Notes under the pieces: generated by a model
Database searches by the model: none
The model's input: only the letters and a program-made list of their open reading frames with translations
What the model was told of the DNA's origin: nothing
Made by a program: the position numbers and the translations under genes
From: Pyropia yezoensis
Taxonomy: Eukaryota; Rhodophyta; Bangiophyceae; Bangiales; Bangiaceae
Assembly (NCBI GenBank): GCA_009829735.1
Contig: CM020618.1
Coordinates: forward strand, 16,787,346-16,851,345
Length of the DNA stretch: 64,000 nucleotides
Reading direction: 5' to 3'
Shown here: in pieces, positions 22,390 to 31,460 of the stretch
Layout of the letters: every line of letters begins with the position of its first letter
Numbering within the stretch: the first letter of the stretch is position 1

Positions 22390-22935
22390 ATGGCCTTCCT
22401 CCCCGCCTCTCCGTACGGGCTGGCGACCCCGCGGGGCAGCCCCCAGCGGCGGACGCAGCAGCGGCGGCTACGCGTCCCCCCCCCCCCCCCCCCCCCCCGC
22501 ACCCCCCGCCACTACGGGGCACGTGCGGCAGCCGCGGCGGCGTCGGCAGGCGCATCGGCGCCTACCCCCCCCCCCCCGCCCCCGCGACCCCCCTCCTGGC
22601 CGACACCACGAAGCTGGCCTTTTCCCCCACGGGCGGTACGACGACGCCCGCGGCGGGGGAGGCGACGCTCCTCGACGTGGCCCTCCGCGTGGCCGCCCTC
22701 CGCGTCCGCCCCGGCGATGATGACTGGTGCCGCACCGGCGGGTGTTACCGATGCGAGGTGGAGGTGTTCCCCGGGGGGGCGTTTGTGCGGTCATGCCAGG
22801 TGCCTATTGGGCCCGCCGCGGCGGTGGCTGAGGGGGGGGGGAGGCGTTGGGAGGGGGGGGGACGAGTTGGATGTGCGGGTGTATGGGGGGGGGGGGGACG
22901 ATGACGACGACGATGATGGCTGGGATGTGGTGTGA
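22390..22935 (+). CDS. [2Fe-2S] ferredoxin-like protein, frame interrupted at homopolymers
   Basis: The start MAFLPASPYGLATPRGSP opens a basic, Pro/Ala-rich transit-like leader. The domain lies in another frame after a run of about 15 C residues near 22566-22580: LLADTTKLAFSP, then LLDVALRVAALRVRPGDDDW followed by CRTGGCYRCEVEV and VRSCQVPI. CxxxxCxxC with a later Cys is the cluster-binding layout of plant-type [2Fe-2S] ferredoxins, but only 13 residues separate the third and fourth Cys, against about 29 in photosynthetic ferredoxins. After long G runs near 22830-22895 the frame changes again to the acidic end DDDDDDDGWDVV. Both shifts coincide with homopolymers, so sequencing length error is likely; short introns or a decayed gene are alternatives. 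It probably acts as a plastid or mitochondrial electron carrier, but this is inference. Confidence 0.45.
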   Translation: MAFLPASPYGLATPRGSPQRRTQQRRLRVPPPPPPPRTPRHYGARAAAAAASAGASAPTPPPPPPRPPSWPTPRSWPFPPRAVRRRPRRGRRRSSTWPSAWPPSASAPAMMTGAAPAGVTDARWRCSPGGRLCGHARCLLGPPRRWLRGGGGVGRGGDELDVRVYGGGGDDDDDDDGWDVV

Positions 22936-23578
22936 GAGGGAGGCGGGTGCCGTGCCTACAAGGCAGGGCAGTCGATAATGCTCGGGGCGGGGTGGGGTGT
23001 GTGGATTTTTTTTTGACATTGACCTTTCCCGGGGCACGCCCCCGCGTCGGCCCTGCGAATGCAGCGGTCGACGTCCCCTTGTGAGGTGGAAGGACGCCGC
23101 TTGTTTGGTGCATGACATGCGTGCCGTTCTGGTGTCGTCCGCTTCCCCACTCGGAGCCGTCACATTGAGGCTCCGCACAGCCGTCGCCAGAGCGAGAGCA
23201 CGCCCGACGCGGTGCACGCCAGCCCTTGTGACTTCTGCGTGTGAGGCGAGGCTGTAGAGATCCATCCAGGCATGGTTGTACTGTACAGTATACATATGTA
23301 CAGTACCGTACACATCTGGCATACAGCGATTGTAGTGTACACATGTATGTACACACATACTTAATTACATGCAAACACCCGTGCGGTAGATAGCGCGCAC
23401 GCCACGCGCGTACGCGTGGGACCGACAAGACCAATATTCATGAGGCTTTCAAAATTCCTGCCTCCGACGGAACACTTTTCGTGTCGGCAGTGGCAGCGCT
23501 TTGACAGTTCGGTTTGGTGCTGCCACCTGAGCTGTGTGAGGGACCCCGTCCCCCCTCTTAGCGGCGCCTCCCCCCCCT
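22936..23578. other. upstream region of MGAT1
   Basis: This lies between the ferredoxin-like gene and MGAT1. It contains a dense cluster of seven GTAC motifs at 23276-23355, about 220-300 bases before the MGAT1 start, in an AT-richer island. No gene is supported. Confidence 0.5.
23276..23355. promoter_or_regulatory. GTAC-motif cluster upstream of MGAT1
   Basis: Seven GTAC cores lie within 80 bases, several as TGTACAGTA or GTGTACAC palindromes. GTAC is the core recognised by SBP-domain factors such as the copper regulator CRR1 of green algae. Whether such a factor acts here is unknown, and a simple palindromic repeat is the alternative. Confidence 0.3.
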
Positions 23579-25318
23579 ATGGCGACGACGGCCAGTGGTA
23601 GCGATACCGCGGCGACGCCTGCCACCCGCCGTCGTCGTCGGCTGCTCCCCGGCGACGAGGACGGCGGCGATGGCGGCCTCGGCGCGGCGGCGGGCCGTCG
23701 CGCCGCGACGGCCGCGGCGGGGAGCCCGCGGCGGCGGCGGCGGCGGCAGCGGCGGCCACCACCGCCACTCCCGCAGCCGCCGTCGCTGCGCCCGCCCACG
23801 TTAGTTGGCAATGGCGTCGGGGGCGGCTTTTCGGGCGGCGGCGGCGGCTGGCGGTCCCTCCTGCGTGCCGTGTTACCCTTGGCGGTGGTGCTCCTCTGCG
23901 TGCGGGTTGTGCTCAAGGGGGGGCGTCTGGTGGGACAGTGGCGCACCCCAAAGAGCACGGGGGCGGCACCGGCTGTCAGCCGGGCGGGGGTGCCACCTCT
24001 GCGGACACCTCCCTCGCCTCTGTTGCCGCAGGTGGGGCTCGCCTCCTCCCCCGCTGCCACCACTGCTGGTGCGGCGGCCACCTCCAAGGCCGAGCCTCCA
24101 CCGCCTGCAGTCCCCGTCGTGGTGGCAGTGGATCCCACGGCGGCGGCCGCTCCCCGTTGTGCTGCTGCTGCGACGTGTGGCGCGCCCGCGGGCGAGCAGC
24201 CGTCCACGGCCGATGTGGAAGCAACCACCGCCGTCCTCCTATTCACCCACTCCCGCGCCGACTACCTGGAGACGGCGCTGGCGTCCGTCGCGGCCACCCA
24301 CCCACGCCGCCATGGGGCGCTTCCCCTCTTTGTCTCGCAAGACGCGCAGGGGGAGGGGGACCTGGACACGTACGCCAACGTAACGGCGGTGCTGACATCC
24401 TTTGGGTTCACCGCAGCGGCAGCCAACATCACCTACACGCACTGGGCGCACACGTCCCCGTATCCACACGACGTGAACACGTCCGACTACTGGTTCCTTA
24501 ACGTGGTGGCGTACCGCAAGATCACCCGCCACTACGGCTACGCCCTCCGCCGGCTGTTCACCGAGCACCCCACCTTTCAGCGGGTCATCATTCTAGAGGA
24601 CGACATGCGGCTGGCGCCTGACGCGTTTGACTATTGGGTGGCCACAGCTCCGCTGCTCGATGCCGACCCGACGCTGTACTGTGTTTCTGGGTGGAACGAC
24701 AATGGAAAGGCGGCGTTGAGCGGCGATACCGCGGCCCTCCACCGCACAGACTGGTTTCCCGGCCTGGGCTGGACGCTCACGCGGTCGCTGTACGAGGAGC
24801 TGGCGCCCAAGTGGCCGACGCTCTTTTGGGACGACTGGATGCGGCACCCCGACCAGCGGCGAGGTCGCCACTGCATCCGCCCAGAGGTGTCTCGGGTGGC
24901 CAACTTTGGGGAGGCAGGCGCCTCCTCTTCCTACGATTACAAGGCGCACATCTCGCAGGTGGTGACCGCGGAGGAGCGCGTCGACTGGGCAGCCATGGAC
25001 TTCGCGTACCTCGACCCCGACGCGTACGCAGCGGCTTTTTGGGGGCGCCTCCGCGCCGCCACCCTGTGGCGCTACACCAATTACCTCCGCAGCAAGGTGG
25101 CCCCGGGGGACGTGGCGGTCCGCTTCCCGCCGGGTAATATCGATCCGGTCGCCAAGCGGGTCGGCGCCATGGCGGACCACCGGCATGGTGTTTGGCGGAC
25201 CAGCTATGGGGGGGTGGTCGTGGTCCCGTGGGGAGGGCGGGGGCGCTGGGCTTTTTTGGTGCCCCGTAACTGGGAGGAGGTACTCCCGCCCGACGTGCAG
25301 CTACAGGAACCAACATAG
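23579..25318 (+). CDS. MGAT1: alpha-1,3-mannosyl-glycoprotein 2-beta-N-acetylglucosaminyltransferase (GnT I)
   Basis: A single exon of 579 residues (animal enzymes about 445), longer through a 90-residue basic, Gly-rich N-terminus. A membrane helix at about 94-112 (LLRAVLPLAVVLLCVRVVL) makes it a type II Golgi protein, followed by a Pro/Ala stem. The GT13 catalytic domain starts near 215: VLLFTHSRADYLETALASV, LPLFVSQDAQGEGD, HYGYALRRLF, the metal-binding EDD in VIILEDDMRLAPDAFDYW, CVSGWNDNGK, DWFPGLGWTLTRSLYEELAP, FWDDWMR and RGRHCIRPEVSRVANFGEAG. It adds GlcNAc to the alpha-1,3 arm of Man5GlcNAc2 and so opens the path to hybrid and complex N-glycans in the medial Golgi. All signature blocks are intact. 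The start was chosen as the first Met of the open frame. Confidence 0.95.
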   Translation: MATTASGSDTAATPATRRRRRLLPGDEDGGDGGLGAAAGRRAATAAAGSPRRRRRRQRRPPPPLPQPPSLRPPTLVGNGVGGGFSGGGGGWRSLLRAVLPLAVVLLCVRVVLKGGRLVGQWRTPKSTGAAPAVSRAGVPPLRTPPSPLLPQVGLASSPAATTAGAAATSKAEPPPPAVPVVVAVDPTAAAAPRCAAAATCGAPAGEQPSTADVEATTAVLLFTHSRADYLETALASVAATHPRRHGALPLFVSQDAQGEGDLDTYANVTAVLTSFGFTAAAANITYTHWAHTSPYPHDVNTSDYWFLNVVAYRKITRHYGYALRRLFTEHPTFQRVIILEDDMRLAPDAFDYWVATAPLLDADPTLYCVSGWNDNGKAALSGDTAALHRTDWFPGLGWTLTRSLYEELAPKWPTLFWDDWMRHPDQRRGRHCIRPEVSRVANFGEAGASSSYDYKAHISQVVTAEERVDWAAMDFAYLDPDAYAAAFWGRLRAATLWRYTNYLRSKVAPGDVAVRFPPGNIDPVAKRVGAMADHRHGVWRTSYGGVVVVPWGGRGRWAFLVPRNWEEVLPPDVQLQEPT

Positions 25319-26844
25319 AGGAGGTGCAGGAGGAGCTCTCTGGGTTCCTCTTTCTGTTTTTCGTGGCGCCTCGGGCAGGCTGGCTGCATTTCTGTAAGGG
25401 TGTGGATGAGTTTCGGGGACCTCGTCATCATCGACGCGCATGATACCTGAACATGCTACATTTTCACTCAAAAAGGTTTTGAGAGAGTCGAAGATAGCGG
25501 TATCTCCCTCCCTCTCGAGCATGTACCGCGCGCTCTGAGTGGGTCTGAGTGGGTCTGAGTGGTAGCCTGGCCTGTGATTGGGCGAACTAAGGCGTCACAG
25601 ACTGATTCTCTGTTCTAAAACTGATGTGTTCCCGAAAGTTCAATTCATTCTTTTGTGTACACGGAACTGGGGCGTATCAGTGGGGGATTCAAACTACTGT
25701 TGGCGCCATTTACCCACAGATAGCGGAAAATTGTGTACGCGGCACGGCTCGCCTTCTGTCTGTCTGCCCGACCAGCCGGGATGTGTGTGTATGTATCAGC
25801 AGTAGAGTACTGCCCACGTCGCCGAGCCTGCACGTGACGATGGAGCTGCACGATGCACACCCGGCACGGCTGTATCGTTCTACCGCGATGGCGCTTGCAT
25901 TTTTTCCACCCGCGGGGGGCCACGGCGGAGCGTTGCTGGTACGGCTTGCCCCATTGCCACGGTGCAGTCGTTGACCTTCAGCGGTTCTGCGTGTGTATTG
26001 CCTGGGCATGGCCGCAGCGGCCGGGGGCTCTTTCTCCTGGCCAGCCTTTGAGCAACATGGACGAGCCATCGTGCTGACCTCTCGTGGCCTTGCCTTTAGC
26101 GCTCTCCGTTGCTTGGGCAGAGGGAGGTGGCCAGAGGCTACGGCGGGGCCTCGTCGGCGACAGGGGGCGACGCGCCACCGGGTGGGAACGCGTTTGTGGT
26201 GAGGGGGCGCCCGTGGCGCCTACCTGGCACGAGATTCTGTGCTCTCTCCTTGCTTCTTCTTGTTTTTCTTTTCTGTGGCCGCCGTCGTTTTGTGTTGCGT
26301 GCCGGGCCCTCGTCGCCTGTCTCTTCCTTTTGCGGGTGGTTTTTCTCACTACCCCGCACCGTCACTAATGTACCTCTCACGCACGGAAGCGGCGTGGGCG
26401 GGCGGCGGGGGCTGCGCTTGACGGCTGTCTCCGAACGCCCCAGCGCCACCGCTGTCGTGCAGGTCGCAAGCCCGTGGGGGGTGTGGCCACGCGACGCGGG
26501 CAGTGCTACACCCGCAGAGGTGGGTGGCTGACCTTTCTCGGGAGGGGACAGCTTCCCAGCCGCAAGTTGCGGCCACACGTGGTCTACGGTCGGCTCATGC
26601 CAGTAGAGGTGGTTTGGGCTGCTTGAAACGTCTTGTGGTAGCTTGGGGTGTTTCCCTTTCCCGCACCGCGACGGTTGGCATCCTCTGCCTTGGTGCGCAC
26701 CCTCTCCCTGTCTGCCTGCTGAGTGCACCGCGCATGGTTTCACGCGCGTGAGGTATACGGGTGCCATCAGAGTTGGTAGGCGCCCGGTTTGCTTGAGGGA
26801 GGCTGCCATCCACCAGGACCGGGGCCTCTCCCTCCCCACCATTC
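25319..26844. other. intergenic, no supported gene
   Basis: 1.5 kb between MGAT1 and the photolyase-like gene. A GAGTGGGTCT unit is repeated about three times at 25537-25563. Overlapping frames near 26100-26530 have no recognisable content. Confidence 0.45.
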
Positions 26845-29043
26845 GTGCAGACTTCGTGGTGGTCGTGCGTTTCCCTCGACTTGTCGCTGCCAATCACTCG
26901 CGTGGCCGTCGTCATGGAGCCACCGTCGCTGGCCGATATGTCCCCGACGCCGTCCATTCGGCAGCAGAACGCTGTTTCCCCCGTGGGGATTGTGCAGAGG
27001 CCGCCTTTGTTTGTCCCTGTGGCTGGTGTCTTGGCTACGGCGGGCGTCGATGACGCGCGGGTGTCGGTGCTCCACATGCCAGTCGCGTCTCTCGATGAGC
27101 TGCGAAGCAGTCTGGCGGGTGACTTTGTCCTCTACCACTGCTCCCGTGCGCCCCGGTCTGCGCAGAATGAGTCGCTGGAGACTGCCAAGGCGTTGGCCAA
27201 CTCGCTGCGGCTGCCGCTGGTGGTCCTCTACGTTGTATCCTTGGATGCCTTTTCCCGCAACAGCATCCGGCATGTGGTGTTTTTGCTCGAGGGGCTGGCG
27301 GAGCTGGACCGCACGCTCGCCACTGCCAACGTACGGTTGGCGGTGCGGTTGGACGCAGCGGGTGGACCGAGCTCCTTAGTGGGCGGCTGTGTGGATGACA
27401 AGACGGTGGAGGGGTTTGTGTCCCAGGCGGCAGCGGTCGTCTGCGATGCGCCTTGCATGAGTGTCGACATTAAGTCGGTGGAGCAGCTGGTGGTGGCTGT
27501 GCGCGAGCGTGGGATCCCGCTGCTGCAGGTTGACGTCAGCGTCGTCATCCCATGCAACGACGTGGACGATTGGAACGCTGACACCTACGAAGAGTTTCTC
27601 CAGGCCTTTGAGGTCAATGCTCGTCCGCATGCCAAGGTTCGCCCCGCAGCGTCGGTGGACGCTGCGTTGACGGTTGAGTCGCGGCAGGTGGATCTCGGTC
27701 ACCTTGGCTACGTTTGGCCACACGAAGCGGAGGGGGAAGGCGTGGAGCCCCTTGAGTGTCGCCGCTCCACATGGACGGCCGCCACGTGGCTGGCCAACGA
27801 CTTTGTGCTCCGCAAGACGCTGCGGGCCGCCTCTGTCGACACGACCGCCACCGTCCTCAGCTCCTACTTTCGTGGAGGCGAACGACCCGCCACACAACTG
27901 CTTGCGACGTTCATTTCCGGGGGCGGCCTGCGGGGCTACGAGGACGCTGCCCTCTCTGAGTGCCAAATCCCCGCTAAAGATTATGGCAGCCAGCTAAGCC
28001 CCTACTTCTCCGTCGGCTTCCTCTCCACCGTCTCGTTTTGTGCTGCCATTGTCGCCGAAGAGGCCAAGCTCCCGCTCAACGTCCGCACCACCACCCTTTG
28101 GCGGTCGGTGGGCAAGCGGGACGCGGCGCATTGGGCGGTGCGCGCCCACCCCACCCGTTACTTGTCGTACCACACGGGAGTACCGGATTGGGTACAAGAC
28201 ACATTTGCAAACTCCCCCGCTCGTCGCTCCCGTCGCGTCTACACCTACTCGTTGGCACAGTGGCGGCGGGGCTCGACGCACGACTCCCGGTGGAACACGG
28301 TGATGCGGGAGTTGCGGCTGAGGGGGCGCAACCAGGCGCGGGACCGAGCGTTTTGGATGGCCATGATCATTGCCTACGAGGCGGACCCTGCGCAGGCGTT
28401 GACGGTGGGCCAAGACCTCAACTACCGGGAGATGGTTGACGCGAGCCCCGGGGACCCCAACTCGGTCATCGGGTGCTTGTTGGCGTTTGGGCTGTTCCGA
28501 CGGCCCCCACCAGAGGGGTCCCCCGAGTCGACCGACCTCGGTCTCCTCCCCCGGGTGTGGCAAGGCCCGGACATGCACCAGTCCCCGTTGACGCTTGGCG
28601 CGTGTGACTGGATGGAGGACGGCAACTCGGACGACTCTGCCACGGGCCGCGAGTTCCAGGTTGGTTGTTGGGGCCCCGGCTCGGTCATCAGCAGCGCCGG
28701 CGGCGACGTTGAGGGCCGCGACGGCGACGTTGGTGGCTTTGGTGGTGGCCTTGGCGGTCACGGTGGCCTCGGCGGTGGCTTTAATGGTCGCAGTGGCCTC
28801 GGCGGTGGCCCAGGCGGCGGCGGCGGCGGCGGCGCAGGCGGCAACTTTGGCGGTAGCCTCGGCGGCTTTGGCGGCGGCGGCGGCGGCGGCGCAGGCGGCA
28901 ACTTTGGCGGTAGCCTCGGCGGTTTTGGCGGCTCCATGGGCAAGCTCACGTCGGCCAGGAGTGCCAAGTGTCTATTGAGCGCCTCTGAGTGCACACTGGA
29001 CGACATCATTGAGGAGGAGAAGGAGGAGGACGCGTTTTTTTAG
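26845..29043 (+). CDS. class II photolyase-like protein with glycine-rich C-terminal tail
   Basis: A single exon of 732 residues from the first Met; the Met at 26914 (MEPPSLADMSP) is an alternative start. The N-terminal half has an alpha/beta layout like the antenna domain: GDFVLYHCSR, SLRLPLVVLYVVS, and QVDVSVVIPCNDV, which resembles the VVP segment of class II CPD photolyases. The helical FAD half carries LSPYFSVGFLSTV (near 383-395), STHDSRWNTVMRELRLRGR (near 474-492) and DPNSVIGCLLAFGLF (near 536-550), placed as in class II enzymes. Several positions normally invariant in class II differ (the WAKKI region reads FWMAMII, and the usual YLND reads QDLNYREM). DNA repair activity is therefore uncertain and a photoreceptor or cryptochrome role is possible. 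Residues about 610-705 are Gly-rich with two copies of a GGNFGGSLGGFGG unit, and the protein ends in an acidic stretch (EEEKEEDAFF). Class assignment is by eye. Confidence 0.75.
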   Translation: MQTSWWSCVSLDLSLPITRVAVVMEPPSLADMSPTPSIRQQNAVSPVGIVQRPPLFVPVAGVLATAGVDDARVSVLHMPVASLDELRSSLAGDFVLYHCSRAPRSAQNESLETAKALANSLRLPLVVLYVVSLDAFSRNSIRHVVFLLEGLAELDRTLATANVRLAVRLDAAGGPSSLVGGCVDDKTVEGFVSQAAAVVCDAPCMSVDIKSVEQLVVAVRERGIPLLQVDVSVVIPCNDVDDWNADTYEEFLQAFEVNARPHAKVRPAASVDAALTVESRQVDLGHLGYVWPHEAEGEGVEPLECRRSTWTAATWLANDFVLRKTLRAASVDTTATVLSSYFRGGERPATQLLATFISGGGLRGYEDAALSECQIPAKDYGSQLSPYFSVGFLSTVSFCAAIVAEEAKLPLNVRTTTLWRSVGKRDAAHWAVRAHPTRYLSYHTGVPDWVQDTFANSPARRSRRVYTYSLAQWRRGSTHDSRWNTVMRELRLRGRNQARDRAFWMAMIIAYEADPAQALTVGQDLNYREMVDASPGDPNSVIGCLLAFGLFRRPPPEGSPESTDLGLLPRVWQGPDMHQSPLTLGACDWMEDGNSDDSATGREFQVGCWGPGSVISSAGGDVEGRDGDVGGFGGGLGGHGGLGGGFNGRSGLGGGPGGGGGGGAGGNFGGSLGGFGGGGGGGAGGNFGGSLGGFGGSMGKLTSARSAKCLLSASECTLDDIIEEEKEEDAFF
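28676..28940 (+). repeat. glycine-rich tandem coding repeat
   Basis: GGC/GGT-based units encoding GGFGGGLGG-type sequence, including two near-identical 60-base copies, within the C-terminal tail of the photolyase-like protein. They stay in frame throughout. Confidence 0.85.
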
Positions 29044-29329
29044 CATGGGCGCGTGGGCCTCACGGTTCGTCTGCATTAGACTCTTGTGACTTGCTGCCAT
29101 CCTCGCTCCCGCCGACCCCGGGTCGTGTTCACCCCGGCGGCTCACGCTCTTTGGAGCCGCTCCCACGCATGAGCTTGCTCGGGAACCCGGAACCCGTCTC
29201 TTGTTCTCGTGGCTCCACCCCGCCGTCGAGTCCCGCCCGACCCGCCCGGCCACGCTCTGCCTGCCGCCGCGCGCCGGCGGGCAGTCGCACAGCGCGCGCG
29301 CGTCGGGTCTGGGGCGGGGCCGTCCGCCC

Positions 29330-29369
<40 letters not shown>

Positions 29370-29820
29370 CACCCCCCTCTAGGGGCGGCCGGCCTTGCCA
29401 CGCGGGCCCCACCGCATCGTCCCGCCGTCGACCCCGCGGTCCATGCCGGGCGGGCGCCGTGGCCGCCGCCCGGAGTGCCGGCACGGCGTGCGGCGCGCAA
29501 AAGCGGGGGGAAGGGATGCGTGGGCGGCGGGGGGGAAGGGGGCGTTTGCCATGAGGGGGGACAGGGCGGGAGAGGGAAAAGGGCCGAGACAAGGAGGGAG
29601 GGCGGGGGGGGGGTCCGACCCGCCCGGGAAGCCACGGCGGCCGCCCGGCGACAGCGGCGGTGGGGGGGGCGCACGGTGGGGGGTGGGGCGCCCGTCGGGG
29701 GGTGGCCGCCGTGTCCACGGCCGCGGCAGCGACCGAAAAAAAAAAGCTGGGGGTGTGGCGGGGTCCGTCAGGTCCCCCCCCCCCCCCTTGCTCCCCCCAC
29801 GGGCGCGTCCCCCTCCCACG
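29044..29820. other. convergent spacer with a 38-base poly-C run
   Basis: This lies between the stop of the photolyase-like gene (+) and the stop of the MgtC-like gene (-). A run of 38 consecutive C lies at 29331-29368, and further C and G runs follow. I see no gene. Assembly length through the run is unreliable. Confidence 0.55.
29331..29368. repeat. poly-C homopolymer of 38 bases
   Basis: An uninterrupted C tract, the longest homopolymer in the window, in a convergent intergenic spacer. It can form G-quadruplex or i-motif structures and is prone to length error. Confidence 0.95.
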
Positions 29821-30301
29821 TCACGTCATCCTCATCCACGCCCTGGTCATCCTCCTCATCGTCCGACACTGGGTCGTCGTCCTCGACGGCACCCCCCCCC
29901 CCCCGTCCGCATCGTCGCTGCCATCGTCGCCGTCATCCGCATCGTCAGCGGCCAGGCCCGCGGCGGCGGCGGTGGCGACCGCCGCCGCCGCGGCGGCGGT
30001 GGTGGCCCACCCCCGGGCGGCGGCGGCGCCGAGCCGCGCCGACTGCAGCACCGTCACGGTCAGGAGGGCCCCCCCGACGCCCAGGATGCCCAGGCCGCTG
30101 GCCGCCGCCGCGCCGCCTGCCGCCGCAATCCACAGCGACACCGCCGTGCCAATCGGGGACGCCCCCCGCGGCCGGGCGGCGAGGCAGCCGGCGCCGAGAA
30201 AGCCAACGCCCCCGGCCATTTGCGCCGCCACCCGCGTGCGGTCGCCCACCGCGGGGGGGGGTGCCGTGCCCGCCCCCGCCGCCCCCCCCGCCGCCGCCGA
30301 C

Positions 30302-30336
<35 letters not shown>

Positions 30337-30821
30337 CGGCAGCGGCGCGGGCCGGAGGAGGCCCGACCCCGCCGACAGCGTAAAGGTGGCCGCCCCGAGG
30401 GCCACCAGGACGGGCACGCGGAGGCCCGCGGGGGACCCCGCGTACCGCCGCTCCGCGCCGAGGATACCGCCAACGAGGACCGCCACGCCCAGTCGGCACA
30501 GCAGCACCGCCTCGGTGGACAGGGGCGGCGGGGGGGGGACCCGCACCGCCGCCCGTGGGGAAAAGGTGGACAGGGGGGAGAGGGGGGGGGGGGGGGGGTG
30601 CCTACCCCGTCGGAGGGGGTGTCGCCGCCCGCAATGGCCGCGGGGGGGGGGGGCGCCCCAGTGGCGCCGCCGGCGCCGGCGCGGCCGCCGCCGGGAGGGG
30701 GGGTGCGGAAGCCCACCGCCGCCACCCGGCCCGCACCCGGCGCGCGCCGGCCGCCACCGGTGGGGCGCTGCGCCAGCGCTGCACACGTTACCGCCTCCAC
30801 CGGCGAGCTGCGGGCGCCACC

Positions 30822-30852
<31 letters not shown>

Positions 30853-31460
30853 GCCGCGCCGCCGCCGGCGCCCACCGCCGCCACCGCCACTGCCACCGCC
30901 ACCGCCACTGCCACTGGCACCGCCGCCGCCGCCGCCGCCGCCACAGCCGCCGCCACTGTGGCCATCATTGTGCGGCGAGTGGTGGCCGCCCCGTGCGAGG
31001 TGCTCGCGGCCGCCACCCCCATGGCCTTTAGGGGGCGGCCGCGGCCGTGGCGTGGCCCGCCGCCGCCGCCGCCACCGCCGCCGCCCCCACCACCGCCACC
31101 ACCACCGCCGCGGCGGCGCGGGGCTGCCAGACCGCCGCCGCCGGCAGGAGAGGTCGTGCCCATCACCGCCGCCGTCGCCGTCACCCTCCCCGCCGCCGCC
31201 GCCGCCGCCGCCGCCGCCCCGTCCGCCGCCGCCGCCCCGTCCGCCGCCGCCGCCGCCGCCGCAACCGCCGCCGCCGCCGCATAGGCAGACGACGCGGGCG
31301 GGGTGCGCGGCGGCAGTCTGCCGACGGCCACCGCGTGCGGGGGGGGGTAGCCGCGTCGGCGGGCGCCGGCCGACAATGGCAGGAGCGCCCGTGCGGGGGC
31401 GGCGGCCATCGCCCGTACCGGCGGCGGCGGGGACAGCCACGCGCCGCGAGCGGCGGCCAT
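29821..31460 (-). CDS. MgtC/SapB-family membrane protein, two exons
   Basis: Exon 1 is 31460-30606 and exon 2 is 30510-29821. A 95-base intron (donor GTAGGC, acceptor ACCGAG) is in phase 0. The product is about 514 residues. Exon 2 carries the family core: VLLCRLGVAVLVGGILGAER, SPAGLRVPVLVALGAATFTL, RVAAQMAGGVGFLGAGCLAA, SPIGTAVSLWIAAAGG and GILGVGGALLTVTVLQ. These are four to five membrane helices with the G-x-ER and PAGLR signatures of bacterial MgtC (about 230 residues). Gly-rich inserts split the helices, and the tail after the last helix is short and acidic, without the bacterial C-terminal ACT-like domain. Exon 1 begins MAAARGAWLSPPPPVRAM, which resembles a transit peptide; most of the rest is Ala/Gly runs whose exact length is doubtful. 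Bacterial members are linked to Mg2+ limitation and F-ATPase control; the role here is unknown. Exon 1 may contain more introns. Confidence 0.72.
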
